Below are positions 26,530 to 35,693 of a stretch of DNA of 64,000 bases, in pieces. The stretch is from CAURNT01 sp963539215 (GTDB taxonomy: Bacteria > Fusobacteriota > Fusobacteriia > Fusobacteriales > Leptotrichiaceae): NCBI GenBank assembly GCA_963539215.1, contig CAUTJT010000002.1, forward strand, positions 124,001 to 188,000, in the 5' to 3' direction. The number at the start of each line of letters is the position of its first letter. Position 1 is the first letter of the stretch. Made by a program: the position numbers and the translations under genes. The notes below the pieces were generated by a model. That model was not told the origin of the DNA, ran no database searches, and saw only the letters and a program-made list of their open reading frames with translations.

Positions 26530-27902
26530 ATATTCAACACTATATTTTTGACCTTAGTCATAGATAATATACTTTGTCTTATACCTTGTACCCCTGTACC
26601 TGAATTTTTAATCCCTAAAAAAGGAAAATTATCAGGACCTCTTTGAGTTTTATTATTAATATGAACTGTACCAACTTCTAATTTATTCGCAAAATAAAAT
26701 GCTCTATCAATATTTTTGGTAAACACTGAACTTTGAAGACCGTATTCTGAATCATTTGCTACCTTTAATATCTCTTCATCTGTTTTAAGTCTAATTACTG
26801 GCAAGACTGGTCCAAATGGCTCAATCCAAGCTATATCCATATCAAGAGTTACATTATCAAGTAATATTGGAGTTAATAAATTACCCTCTCTTTTAAATTC
26901 AGTTAATAAATTTGCTCCTTTACTTATAGCATCTTTTACTAAACCTTCTACAAATATTGCACTTTTTTCATCAATTAGTGGTACTATATCAACATTATCA
27001 AAAGGATTCCCAACACTCAATTTTTCTACTTTTTCCTTTAATTTGTATACCAACTCATCTGCAACTTCTTCTCTTACTAAAACTCTTTTAATTGCTGTAC
27101 ATCTTTGACCTGAGTAAGAGTAAGCTCCTGATACTATTTCTTTAGAAGCTACTTCTAAATCCGCATCTTCTAATACTATTCCTGAATCTTTACCACCAAG
27201 TTCTAAAAGTATAGGTTTCATTCCTGCTTGCATACCTATTCTTTCCCCTATTTCCGTACTACCTGTAAAATTAATAAAATCTATTTCTTCATGAGTATTT
27301 AAATAATCTCCTATTTCACTTCCTTTACCTGTTATAGCCTGTAAAACTCCTTTAGGTAATCCAGCTTTTTCGAATGCTTCTATTAATTTCAATGCACAAA
27401 TAGCACCTTGTGTAGGAGGTTTAAATATTACAACATTTCCCCCTATTAATGCTGGCGCTATTTTTGAAGCTGATAAATTAACCGGATAATTATATGGTGC
27501 GATAGCAAGGACTACTCCCATTGGTTCGCGTCTAATAACAGATATCTTATTTTTCATTTTAGCATCATAACTTCCACCTTCATATACTTCACCAAATATA
27601 CGCATTCCTTCTTCTGCACTGTATTTCATTAAGTATACTGTTCTTTCAACTTCAGTTAAACTCTCTTTATATGATTTAGATATTTCACTTGTCATAATAT
27701 TTGCAACTTCTTCTTTCATCTTTTCAAGTTCATCTGCTGCCTTATATATATATTGTGCTCTTTCTACTGTAGATAAATTTTTCCAACTTCCAAAACTTTC
27801 TCTTGCTTGCAAATATTTTCTATCTACATCTTCTTTACTCATTTTTTCTACTTCACCTATATATTCATTATTAATTGGTGAATATATTTTAATTGTTTCC
27901 AT
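26526..27902 (-). CDS. gapN: NADP-dependent non-phosphorylating glyceraldehyde-3-phosphate dehydrogenase
   Basis: GapN oxidises glyceraldehyde-3-phosphate to 3-phosphoglycerate and makes NADPH without ATP. The aldehyde dehydrogenase features are complete: Asn138 in PYNYP, Glu234 in LELGGKDS and Cys268 in SGQRCTA. Segments such as SAEEGMR, GEVYEGGS, KPPTQGAI and TVHINNKTQRGPDNFPFLG match the streptococcal GapN pattern rather than general aldehyde dehydrogenases. The length of 458 is a little short of the usual 475 because the N-terminus lacks the first residues. Its ATG overlaps the stop of the hydrolase-like gene (TAATG). Confidence 0.93.
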   Translation of the reverse strand: METIKIYSPINNEYIGEVEKMSKEDVDRKYLQARESFGSWKNLSTVERAQYIYKAADELEKMKEEVANIMTSEISKSYKESLTEVERTVYLMKYSAEEGMRIFGEVYEGGSYDAKMKNKISVIRREPMGVVLAIAPYNYPVNLSASKIAPALIGGNVVIFKPPTQGAICALKLIEAFEKAGLPKGVLQAITGKGSEIGDYLNTHEEIDFINFTGSTEIGERIGMQAGMKPILLELGGKDSGIVLEDADLEVASKEIVSGAYSYSGQRCTAIKRVLVREEVADELVYKLKEKVEKLSVGNPFDNVDIVPLIDEKSAIFVEGLVKDAISKGANLLTEFKREGNLLTPILLDNVTLDMDIAWIEPFGPVLPVIRLKTDEEILKVANDSEYGLQSSVFTKNIDRAFYFANKLEVGTVHINNKTQRGPDNFPFLGIKNSGTGVQGIRQSILSMTKVKNIVLNI

Positions 27903-28771
27903 TACTTGATACCTTTCATATACTTAATTATTTCCATAATTATTTCTTCTTTATTTTTTTCATTATATAATAAATGTCTTCCATTTTTAACTTTTAAGAA
28001 CTTAATACGTCTATGATCATTATTTATTTTTTGCATATGTTTTTTCAATTTACTCTCTAAAACTAAAGGATCTTTATCTCCGTAAACTAATAGTATATTA
28101 GAAAATTCTCTAATTTTTTTAATATTCTTTTTAACCATCTTATTTAAATTAAAAATATCATTAAAGTACTTAGGTGATGCTAATTTATAAACAAGATTAT
28201 CTTTTTCTAATTTTACAACTTCACTTGAATCTCTAGTTAACCATGAATATGGTGAAATATTTTTACTTCCTTTTTCATTGACTATACCATTCATTTTATT
28301 TAAGATACTCTTTTTTATTCCTAATTTCATTTCAATACTTGTTATTAATTTACTCATTAATATTGAAAAACTCTTTTCTAAAGGTAAAGATACAAATACA
28401 GCATTTTTATATTGATTATTTTCTAATAAATACATACTGAACAAAGCACCAAGTCCATTTCCTAAAAATATTATATCATCATATTTAACACCTGATAACT
28501 TTAATTTAATAAAATATTCTATATCTTCTATTATAGCTTGTATTCCTTTATCACCAAAATCTACTATATCACTAGTTTTTAATAGACCATGATTTCTATA
28601 TTCCAAAACATAAATATCAAAACCATTTTCATGTATAATTTTTGCCAATTCATCATATCTATTTATATAGTCATGAAATCCATGTAAAAGTATAACCTTC
28701 TTTTTATTATTATTTTCATATTCTATATATGGTATAATCAATCCATCATTAGATGTAAATTCTTTGTACAT
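27902..28771 (-). CDS. Alpha/beta-hydrolase fold protein with Gly in place of the nucleophile Ser
   Basis: The fold is that of monoacylglycerol-lipase-like hydrolases: oxyanion strand ILLHGFHDYINRY (28-40), EYRNHG (58-63), nucleophile elbow FLGNGLGAL (102-110), Asp234 in GDKDP and His266 in NGRHLLY. The elbow normally reads GxSxG; here the central residue is Gly106 (codon GGA), so the catalytic serine is missing while Asp and His remain. The protein may be inactive, non-hydrolytic or use another residue. It lies between copA and gapN, overlapping gapN by one base and starting 12 bases after copA. The substrate is unknown. Confidence 0.8.
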   Translation of the reverse strand: MYKEFTSNDGLIIPYIEYENNNKKKVILLHGFHDYINRYDELAKIIHENGFDIYVLEYRNHGLLKTSDIVDFGDKGIQAIIEDIEYFIKLKLSGVKYDDIIFLGNGLGALFSMYLLENNQYKNAVFVSLPLEKSFSILMSKLITSIEMKLGIKKSILNKMNGIVNEKGSKNISPYSWLTRDSSEVVKLEKDNLVYKLASPKYFNDIFNLNKMVKKNIKKIREFSNILLVYGDKDPLVLESKLKKHMQKINNDHRRIKFLKVKNGRHLLYNEKNKEEIIMEIIKYMKGIK

Positions 28772-28782
28772 AATACCTCCAA

Positions 28783-30951
28783 CTATCTATCTTTAAATAA
28801 ATTTAAAGTAAGTGCATTAATCAAGACACATATAGAACTCATTGACATAGCAAAAGCTGCAAACATAGGATTTAATGAAAATCCAAACAATCCTATAGCC
28901 ATAGGTATACCTATTATATTATATATGAATGCCCAAAATAGACTTAACTTAATATTTTTAATAACTGCACTACTTAAATTGATTGCAGTAACTATATGTT
29001 CTATATTAGAATTCATAAGTACTACATCAGAAGTTTCTATGGCAACATCAGTAGATCCTGTTATAGAAATAGAAACATCTGCACCAGCTAATGCAACTGC
29101 ATCATTTACTCCATCTCCAACCATAACTACTTTATGATTTTTCTGATATTCTTTCAACAATCTAAATTTATCTTCTGGTAAGAGATCAGAATATATATCA
29201 TCAATACCTAATTTATTACCTAAATATGTTGCAACTTTCTTATTATCTCCAGTTAACATAACAGTCTTAATTCCCTTATTTTTTAACCTTGAAATTAAAG
29301 ACATACTTTCATCTCTTAAATCATCAGATATAGCAGCCAATGAAATAAGTTTTTTATTTTTAGATAATAATATTACTGTCGAACCTTCATTTGAATATTG
29401 ATTAATCTTTTCTCTATAAATATTTAAATCAACATTATTATCTTTCATTAAAATTTCATTACCTAATAGATATTCTTGATTTTTTATTATCGCTCTTATC
29501 CCTTTACCTTCTAATTGTTCAAATTCTTCTACCCTATATCTTTTAACTCCTTTTTCCTCAAAATATTTAACAAAAGCTAAAGCTAATGGGTGCTCAGATT
29601 TTTTCTCTATACTATATATTATACTTTCAGAAACATCATCATTGGATAAATATTCTACAACTTCAGGATAACCTTTAGTTAATGTTCCTGTTTTATCAAA
29701 TAAAACAACATCAATATTTTCCATCATTTCTAATATTTCAGAGTTTTTAAATAGTATACCAAAACTTGATGACTTATAGCTCCCTATCATTATAGAAATA
29801 GGAGTTGCAATACCCAATGCACATGGACAAGATATTACAAGTACAGCTACAGATCTCATTATTGCCATATTAATATTGTACCCTAAAAGGAGATAAATAA
29901 CAAGTGTCAAGAAAGAGATAGATAATACCACAGGTACAAAAATAGCACTTACTTTATCAACAAACTTTGATATAGAAGGTTTAGAATTTACAGCTTCATC
30001 TACGAGATTTATTATCTTATTTAATAAAGTATCTTCTCCAATTTTATCAACATTATACTTTATATATCCCTTTTGTAATATACTTCCTGATATTACTTTA
30101 TCACCTTTTTCTTTTTTAACAAGTTTACTTTCTCCTGTTATAATACTTTCATTTATATATCCAACACCTTCTACTACAGTTCCATCAGCCGCTATATTTT
30201 CTCCACTTTTAACAATTAATACATCATTAATTTTTATACTTTCAATTGGTTTTTCTAATTCATTACCTTCAACATCTAGAACAACCTTTGAAGGAATTAA
30301 GTTTATCATAGCATCCATAGATATACTAGTGTATCTTTTTATTCTACTTTCTAAATACTTTCCTAATCTTACAAGAGTAAGTATAGTTACAATAGATTCA
30401 AAATATATATCATGTAAATCTTTTAAAAATATTATATTATACATACTTAATAATAATGAAGAAAGTGTACTTACCATTATTAGAGTATTCATATTTAATG
30501 CTTTTGTCTTAAAACTTATATAACCAAGATTATAGTAATCAAAATTAAGAATTATAACTATTATTGTTATAATAAATTGAAATGATATATTAATATAAAA
30601 TGGTATCATAGTCGGAATATACAGGCCCATCATAGTACCCATAGAAATATATAACAATAATAATGTTAAAATTATAGATAAAGATAAAATTATTTTTTCT
30701 TTATTTTCATCTTTTGAAGCTTTTTCTACTGCTTTATTTATTTTTAAATAAGCTTCATATCCAATACTTTCAACATTTTTTTCTATATCTTTGCTATTTA
30801 ACTTATCTTCATCATATTCAACTATCATTTGTGAACTAATAGGATTTACTTCAACTTTTTTAATACCTTCTAATTTATTTATACTATTTTCTATAGCTAT
30901 GCTACAATTAGAACAATGCATCCCCTTTATATTATATCTCTCTTTTTTCAT
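28783..30951 (-). CDS. copA: Copper-exporting P1B-type ATPase
   Basis: CopA pumps Cu(I) out of the cytoplasm. It has one heavy-metal-associated domain (GMHCSNC, Cys13 and Cys16), paired membrane helices, the ion-path CPC motif in VISCPCALG near 374, the phosphorylation motif DKTGT near 419, and the hinge GDGVNDAVAL. The length of about 722 is normal for a one-HMA CopA. I chose ATG 30951 with GAGG five bases upstream; a GTG at 30957 is too close to that site. The copZ-like gene ends nine bases before. No CsoR or CopY regulator is visible nearby. Confidence 0.95.
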   Translation of the reverse strand: MKKERYNIKGMHCSNCSIAIENSINKLEGIKKVEVNPISSQMIVEYDEDKLNSKDIEKNVESIGYEAYLKINKAVEKASKDENKEKIILSLSIILTLLLLYISMGTMMGLYIPTMIPFYINISFQFIITIIVIILNFDYYNLGYISFKTKALNMNTLIMVSTLSSLLLSMYNIIFLKDLHDIYFESIVTILTLVRLGKYLESRIKRYTSISMDAMINLIPSKVVLDVEGNELEKPIESIKINDVLIVKSGENIAADGTVVEGVGYINESIITGESKLVKKEKGDKVISGSILQKGYIKYNVDKIGEDTLLNKIINLVDEAVNSKPSISKFVDKVSAIFVPVVLSISFLTLVIYLLLGYNINMAIMRSVAVLVISCPCALGIATPISIMIGSYKSSSFGILFKNSEILEMMENIDVVLFDKTGTLTKGYPEVVEYLSNDDVSESIIYSIEKKSEHPLALAFVKYFEEKGVKRYRVEEFEQLEGKGIRAIIKNQEYLLGNEILMKDNNVDLNIYREKINQYSNEGSTVILLSKNKKLISLAAISDDLRDESMSLISRLKNKGIKTVMLTGDNKKVATYLGNKLGIDDIYSDLLPEDKFRLLKEYQKNHKVVMVGDGVNDAVALAGADVSISITGSTDVAIETSDVVLMNSNIEHIVTAINLSSAVIKNIKLSLFWAFIYNIIGIPMAIGLFGFSLNPMFAAFAMSMSSICVLINALTLNLFKDR

Positions 30952-30959
30952 ATTCACCT

Positions 30960-31166
30960 CTATTTTACTATATATCCAAGTTCTTTTATCTCTTCTTCAA
31001 TATCTTTTAAATCTACTCTATTATCATCATATTCTACTATTAAATTTGAATCTTCTAAATTAACTTGAATAAAATTAATTCCATCAAGTTCAGAAATATT
31101 TTTTTCTATTTTTAATGCACAATTTTTGCAATTTAAACCATCTAATTTAATTTCATTTTTTTTCAT
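30960..31166 (-). CDS. copZ: CopZ-like copper chaperone
   Basis: The 68-residue protein is a single heavy-metal-associated domain with the metal-binding GLNCKNC motif near residues 10-16. Such proteins hand Cu(I) to CopA. AAGGAG lies before the ATG, and copA follows after nine bases. The trxA terminator sits directly upstream, so expression depends on read-through or an unseen promoter. Confidence 0.88.
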   Translation of the reverse strand: MKKNEIKLDGLNCKNCALKIEKNISELDGINFIQVNLEDSNLIVEYDDNRVDLKDIEEEIKELGYIVK

Positions 31167-31180
31167 TTATATTCTCCTTC

Positions 31181-31207
31181 AAAAAAAACCTGAAATATAA
31201 TTTCAGG
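31181..31207 (-). terminator. Rho-independent terminator after trxA
   Basis: On the minus strand CCTGAAA/TTTCAGG with a 5-base loop is followed by eight T. It lies 11 bases after the trxA stop and just before copZ. Confidence 0.88.
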
Positions 31208-31217
31208 CTTATTTTAT

Positions 31218-31523
31218 TTATTTAACAAAATCTTTTACTTCTTCTTTTGATTTATATCCTAAAGTTACATCTTTAGCAACACCTGCTTCAAATTTAACCA
31301 TAGTAGGTATACTTCTAACTTGATATTCAACAGCTAATTCTGGGAATTGATCAACATCAACTTTTACTATTTTAAAATCTACCTCTTCACTTACTTCATC
31401 TAAAACTGGTCCAAGCATTTGACATGGTCTACACCACGTTGCAAAGAAGTCTACTAAAACTACTCCTTCAGACACTAATCCTTTAAAATCTTCTGTTTTT
31501 TCTAAATGTAATACTTTACTCAT
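31218..31523 (-). CDS. trxA: Thioredoxin with WCRPC active site
   Basis: The 101-residue protein has a full thioredoxin fold: active site ATWCRPC (Cys31, Cys34) and the cis-Pro loop SIPTMVKF near 73-80. The usual WCGPC has Arg in place of Gly at residue 32, which could change redox potential or partner choice. It follows the NADH oxidase gene by 13 bases and has AAGGAG upstream of its ATG. No thioredoxin reductase gene is in the window. Confidence 0.93.
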   Translation of the reverse strand: MSKVLHLEKTEDFKGLVSEGVVLVDFFATWCRPCQMLGPVLDEVSEEVDFKIVKVDVDQFPELAVEYQVRSIPTMVKFEAGVAKDVTLGYKSKEEVKDFVK

Positions 31524-31536
31524 TCTATATCACTCC

Positions 31537-32871
31537 TTATTTTGCACCTAAAGCTGCCATTGTATAATAGTTATATGGTTTATTGAAATGCGGTAAGAAG
31601 AAAATATCTAATAACTTAAATTTATCTATAGTTACTTTTTCTTGTATTGCTAATGAGAATACATGTATTCCTAAAGATATATCATAAGTTGAAGCCATTT
31701 GAGCTCCTAATATTCTTCTTGTCTTTGCATCGTAAACTATTTTAACAGTAACATCAGGATTTTCTGTTTTAATAAATTCTGGTTTTTGGTGATCTGTGTA
31801 TGAAGTTGTTAAAACATCATAACCTCTCTTCTTAGCATTTTCTTCTGAAAGTCCTGTAGACACCATATTTAATCCATATATTGAAATACCATTTGAACCT
31901 TGCATTCCTATAGAGTCAAGTTTAGTTCCACAAACATTATGCGCTGCTAATATACCTGATCTTACAGCATTAGTTGCAAGAGCTATATAGTTAACATCTT
32001 CTATAGAGTTATCATAAAGTGTTGCACAATCTCCTATTGCATATACATCATCATGACTAGTTTTTTGATTTCTATCTACAAGATATGCTCCATTTTTAAA
32101 CGTATCTATCTTATCTTTTAATAAGCTTGTATTAGGTGTAAATCCAGCACATAATACTATCATATCAGTTTTGTATTCACCTTTGTTTGTAACAACTGAT
32201 GAAACTTTACCATCAGTTCCCTTAATTTCTTTAACTATTTGACCAAAAGCAAGTTCAATTCCATGATCTTCTAATGCTTTATTCATCATATCTCTAAATT
32301 CTTTATCATAATAACTTGATAAACAATCATCGCTTGCATCTATTAAAGTAACATCTCTTCCATTTCTCTTAAATGCCTCTGCAAGTTCTACTCCTATATA
32401 TCCAGCTCCAACAACAGTTACATGTTTAATTTCTGGATTTTTTAATTTTTCAATAACTTCTGCTGCATGTTGATACAGTTTAACATATTGAACATTTTCT
32501 AATTCTTTACCAACTATAGGTAGGTTAATTGGCCATGAACCTGTTGAAAGTATTACTTTATCATAACTTTCAGTATACTCTTTACCATCTTTACCTTTTG
32601 CATAAACAATCTTTTTGTCTAAATCTATATCTGTAACTTCAGTTTCCATATATATTTTAGCACCTGCTGCTTCTAATTTTTCTTTATTAGAATAGAAAAG
32701 ACCTTCTGCACCATCTATTTGATTACCTATCCAAAGTGCCATTCCACATCCTAAAAAACTTATGTTACTATTTGAATCAAATACTGTAACTTCCGTACCA
32801 GGATAATTTGATAAAATAGCATTTATTGCTGATGTACCAGCATGATTTGCTCCTACTACTACTACTTTCAT
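31537..32871 (-). CDS. nox: NADH oxidase (flavoprotein, water-forming type)
   Basis: The protein belongs to the NADH oxidase/peroxidase/CoA-disulfide reductase group. It has the FAD-binding VVVGANHAGTSAI motif, Cys42 in SFLGCGMALWIG (the redox cysteine), a second nucleotide motif VTVVGAGYIGVELAE, and the FAD motif VYAIGDCAT. Length 444 with ATG 32871, chosen for GGAGG five bases upstream; a TTG at 32883 overlaps that site. Such enzymes remove oxygen with NADH in fermentative anaerobes. It shares an operon with trxA. NADH peroxidase or CoA-disulfide reductase activity cannot be excluded by eye. Confidence 0.88.
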   Translation of the reverse strand: MKVVVVGANHAGTSAINAILSNYPGTEVTVFDSNSNISFLGCGMALWIGNQIDGAEGLFYSNKEKLEAAGAKIYMETEVTDIDLDKKIVYAKGKDGKEYTESYDKVILSTGSWPINLPIVGKELENVQYVKLYQHAAEVIEKLKNPEIKHVTVVGAGYIGVELAEAFKRNGRDVTLIDASDDCLSSYYDKEFRDMMNKALEDHGIELAFGQIVKEIKGTDGKVSSVVTNKGEYKTDMIVLCAGFTPNTSLLKDKIDTFKNGAYLVDRNQKTSHDDVYAIGDCATLYDNSIEDVNYIALATNAVRSGILAAHNVCGTKLDSIGMQGSNGISIYGLNMVSTGLSEENAKKRGYDVLTTSYTDHQKPEFIKTENPDVTVKIVYDAKTRRILGAQMASTYDISLGIHVFSLAIQEKVTIDKFKLLDIFFLPHFNKPYNYYTMAALGAK

Positions 32872-32897
32872 GTAATCCTCCAAAAAATTTATTCTTT

Positions 32898-32935
32898 TAC
32901 AATACTATTGTACAATAAAAGATAAATTTTATCAA
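32898..32935 (-). promoter_or_regulatory. nox-trxA promoter with palindromic operator candidate
   Basis: On the minus strand: TTGATA (32930-32935), 17-base spacer, TACAAT (32907-32912). The 15-base palindrome TACAATACTATTGTA (32898-32912) covers the -10 box and start point, as expected for a repressor site. Confidence 0.65.
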
Positions 32936-33081
32936 CATTATTATTTTGATATACAAATATTTTTTTATGCATAAATCATATAATTAAATCTTAATAATAC
33001 TTTGACAACATTTAAATAAATATACTATATATTTTTTACATGTATTTTTTAAACAAATTCCAAATTATGAAATATATAATA

Positions 33082-33110
33082 AAAGAATTAACCTTAAAAG
33101 TTAATTCTTT
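33082..33110 (-). terminator. Terminator overlapping the dusA stop
   Basis: An 11-base-pair stem (AAAGAATTAAC/GTTAATTCTTT, 7-base loop) includes the last dusA codons and is followed on the minus strand by TTTTATTATA. Confidence 0.75.
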
Positions 33111-34050
33111 CATATTCTTTTATATATTCTAAAAGATCTTCTTTTTTCTTATTTGTTCCAGATATATATTTTTTCCATATCTTACTATATGGTGTATTAT
33201 AGAAAAGTCCTAAAGTATGTCTTAAAAAATAATGTGGAGAATCTTCCAAAGATTCTAAATATTTATACATTTTTTCTAATACTTCTAAATGGGTAATACT
33301 ATTAAAACCATTTAATACTCCTATTTCATTTGCAAGCATAGGATTATCATAAAGAGCTCTACCTATCATAATAGAATCCACTTTATCTTTATGCAATAAT
33401 ATATCTTCAATAGCTCTAATACCCCCATTAATTTCTATAAAAAGATTGGGTCTATCTTTTTTAACTCTATACACAGTTTCATAATCTAAAGGTGGTATTG
33501 TTCTATTTTCTTTAGGACTAAGTCCCTTTAAAATAGCACATCTTGCATGTATTATGTATTTATCACTATTAGTTAAATCTATAAAATTCATCAATTCTTG
33601 ATATGAATTAATAATTCTATCATCTTCTAATATTCCTCTTCCATCTATACCTATTCTATTTTTTATACTTATCTTTTTACCTGTTTCTTCCCTTAAATAT
33701 TTAACCATATCCCTTACAAGTTCTGGATCACTCATAAGATAGGCACCCATACGAAAGTTTGAAACCCTATCTGATGGACAACCTACGTTAATATTTATTT
33801 CATCATATTCAGTATTTTTTAAAATTTTAGAAACTTTTTTTACTTCTTCTAAACTTGAACTTGCTATTTGAAGAACAACAGGATTTTCAAATTCTGTTTT
33901 TCTTAATAATCTATCCGAATCACCATTTATTAGTGCAGGAGTTGTTATCATTTCTGTAAATAGCAAAATATCTTTATTTATCATTCTAATGAAGTTTCTA
34001 AAATGAATATCTGTCCTATCTACCATAGGAGCCAAAGACACTTTTACCAT
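33094..34050 (-). CDS. dusA: tRNA-dihydrouridine synthase, DusA-like
   Basis: Dus enzymes reduce uridine to dihydrouridine in tRNA using FMN. It starts LAPMVDRTDIHFRNF, followed by FTEMITTPALINGD, the catalytic Cys91 in NVGCPSDRV and GLSPKENRTIPPLDY, a set of motifs characteristic of DusA (U20/U20a) rather than DusB or DusC. Length 318. It is the last gene of the rsh-to-dusA run; ten bases separate it from the small transporter gene. Confidence 0.92.
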   Translation of the reverse strand: MVKVSLAPMVDRTDIHFRNFIRMINKDILLFTEMITTPALINGDSDRLLRKTEFENPVVLQIASSSLEEVKKVSKILKNTEYDEININVGCPSDRVSNFRMGAYLMSDPELVRDMVKYLREETGKKISIKNRIGIDGRGILEDDRIINSYQELMNFIDLTNSDKYIIHARCAILKGLSPKENRTIPPLDYETVYRVKKDRPNLFIEINGGIRAIEDILLHKDKVDSIMIGRALYDNPMLANEIGVLNGFNSITHLEVLEKMYKYLESLEDSPHYFLRHTLGLFYNTPYSKIWKKYISGTNKKKEDLLEYIKEYERINF

Positions 34051-34060
34051 ATTTCCTCTT

Positions 34061-34504
34061 TTATTTTTTATTTATTAAATATATACCTATGGCCATTAAA
34101 ATTACACCTATTATCCTATACATGTCAAAAGGTCTAACTTGAGTACCAAGCCAACCAAAATGATCAAACATCATAGATGTTACAAGTTGTGAAAATAGTA
34201 ATAATACTGTTGCTGTACCTACTCCTAAAACCGGCATAACCATTATTACTGAAACTACATAGATAGCTCCAAATATACCACCTAATAATTGCCAAAGTTT
34301 AAATGATTGTTCAGTTCCTACTGATGCTGTTTGTCTAGTAAGTAATGCAAAAAACAACATAAATAATCCACCAACTATAAATGTTATTAAAGTAGACCAA
34401 TAACTATTACCTATTGTTTTTCCTAATTGTACATTTATAGGTCCTTGTATCGATACTAAAATTCCTGCAACTATAGTTAATATCACATAAAAAATATTAT
34501 TCAT
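34061..34504 (-). CDS. Small DMT-superfamily membrane protein (YdcZ/DUF606 type)
   Basis: The protein of about 147 residues has five predicted membrane helices. It carries the DUF606 pattern: GILVSIQGPINVQLGK near the start, WSTLITFIVGG, and a C-terminal RIIGVILMAIGIYL helix. Family members are small transporters of unknown substrate, often half-size compared with EamA proteins. Tandem ATG codons exist; the second (34504) has AAGG at a better distance. It overlaps the end of rarA. Confidence 0.8.
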   Translation of the reverse strand: MNNIFYVILTIVAGILVSIQGPINVQLGKTIGNSYWSTLITFIVGGLFMLFFALLTRQTASVGTEQSFKLWQLLGGIFGAIYVVSVIMVMPVLGVGTATVLLLFSQLVTSMMFDHFGWLGTQVRPFDMYRIIGVILMAIGIYLINKK

Positions 34505-35693
34505 CATTTCCTTCTTTCTTAATTTTTCCCCAAAATTCCTTTAAATTATTCTCAAATTTATTATCTGAGAAATTATATAACTTCAATTCTTTGTTCATAT
34601 ATTTTTGTTTTATATAATGATTTGTATAATCATGTGGGTAAATATATTTATCCCTTCCTCTAGTAGTTAAATGGAACGGTATATCTTGACTACCATTTTT
34701 TTCAATTTCTTCAAAAGCTTTATTAACAGCTAAATAAACACTATTACTCTTTGGAGATAAGGCAAGATAAATTATACACTCTGAAAGTATTATTCTTGCT
34801 TCAGGCATTCCAATTTCTTTAACTGCATTCATACATGATACCGCCACATTTAAAGCATTAACATTTGCAAGTCCTATATCTTCACTTGCAAGTATTACAA
34901 GCCTACGAGCAATATACATTATGTCTTCTCCACCAATTAAAAGTTTAGACATCCAATAAACTGCACTATCTGGATCTGAACCTCTTACAGATTTTATCAT
35001 AGCTGAAATAGTATCATATTTTTCTGCAAATACTTTTTTACCAAAAAGTTCACTTATTTCATCTAAAGATAAGTTTTCAAATCCTGAATTTTTTAAAACT
35101 TCCAACATATTTATTGCAGATCTAACATCCCCATCTGATATATATGATATATATTCTAAAATATCATCTGTTAAATCTATTTTCTCTCCTTGAGAGACTT
35201 TTTTTAACACTTTAAATATATCACTTTGTTTAATTTCATGAAATTCAAACAATAATACTCTTGAAAGTAATGCTTTGTTTAGAGTATAAAAGGGTGATTC
35301 TGTTGTAGCTCCTATTAATATAATATTTCCATTTTCTAAATCTTCAAGAAAAGTATCTTGTTGTAATTTATTAAATCTATGTATCTCATCAAAAAACAAT
35401 ATAGTTTTATTTATTGAATTTTTAACCTTTTCCAATATATCCACTACATCACTTTTACCTGATTTAATAGCATTTAAATAATAATAATCATAGCCTAAGC
35501 TATTGGCAATAATTTTGGCTAAAGTAGTTTTTCCAGTACCACTCGGACCATAAAATATTGAACTAATAAATTTCTTATTATCCAATTGTTTTTTTATAAG
35601 TTTAACTACTTTTTCTTGACCATAGAAATCTTCAAAATTTTTAGGTCTATATTTACTCGCTAATGGTTCATCATTCATAGTAAATAAGTTCAT
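34497..35693 (-). CDS. rarA: Replication-associated recombination protein RarA (MgsA)
   Basis: RarA is an AAA+ ATPase related to clamp loaders and acts at stalled replication forks. It has SKYRPKNFEDFYGQ, Walker A GPSGTGKT (49-56), Walker B LFFDEIHRFNK and the arginine-finger region SRVLLFEF, followed by the tetramerisation domain with SLL-type helices (SEDIGLANVNALNV). Length 398. It begins one base before the malQ stop-adjacent boundary (malQ ends at 35694). Confidence 0.94.
   Translation of the reverse strand: MNLFTMNDEPLASKYRPKNFEDFYGQEKVVKLIKKQLDNKKFISSIFYGPSGTGKTTLAKIIANSLGYDYYYLNAIKSGKSDVVDILEKVKNSINKTILFFDEIHRFNKLQQDTFLEDLENGNIILIGATTESPFYTLNKALLSRVLLFEFHEIKQSDIFKVLKKVSQGEKIDLTDDILEYISYISDGDVRSAINMLEVLKNSGFENLSLDEISELFGKKVFAEKYDTISAMIKSVRGSDPDSAVYWMSKLLIGGEDIMYIARRLVILASEDIGLANVNALNVAVSCMNAVKEIGMPEARIILSECIIYLALSPKSNSVYLAVNKAFEEIEKNGSQDIPFHLTTRGRDKYIYPHDYTNHYIKQKYMNKELKLYNFSDNKFENNLKEFWGKIKKEGNDE

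Noticed and set aside
33770..33810. DusA thought to lack a catalytic cysteine because the motif after GCPSDRV reads GAYLM
   Set aside because: The catalytic cysteine of the family is the one in GCPS, which is present as Cys91.
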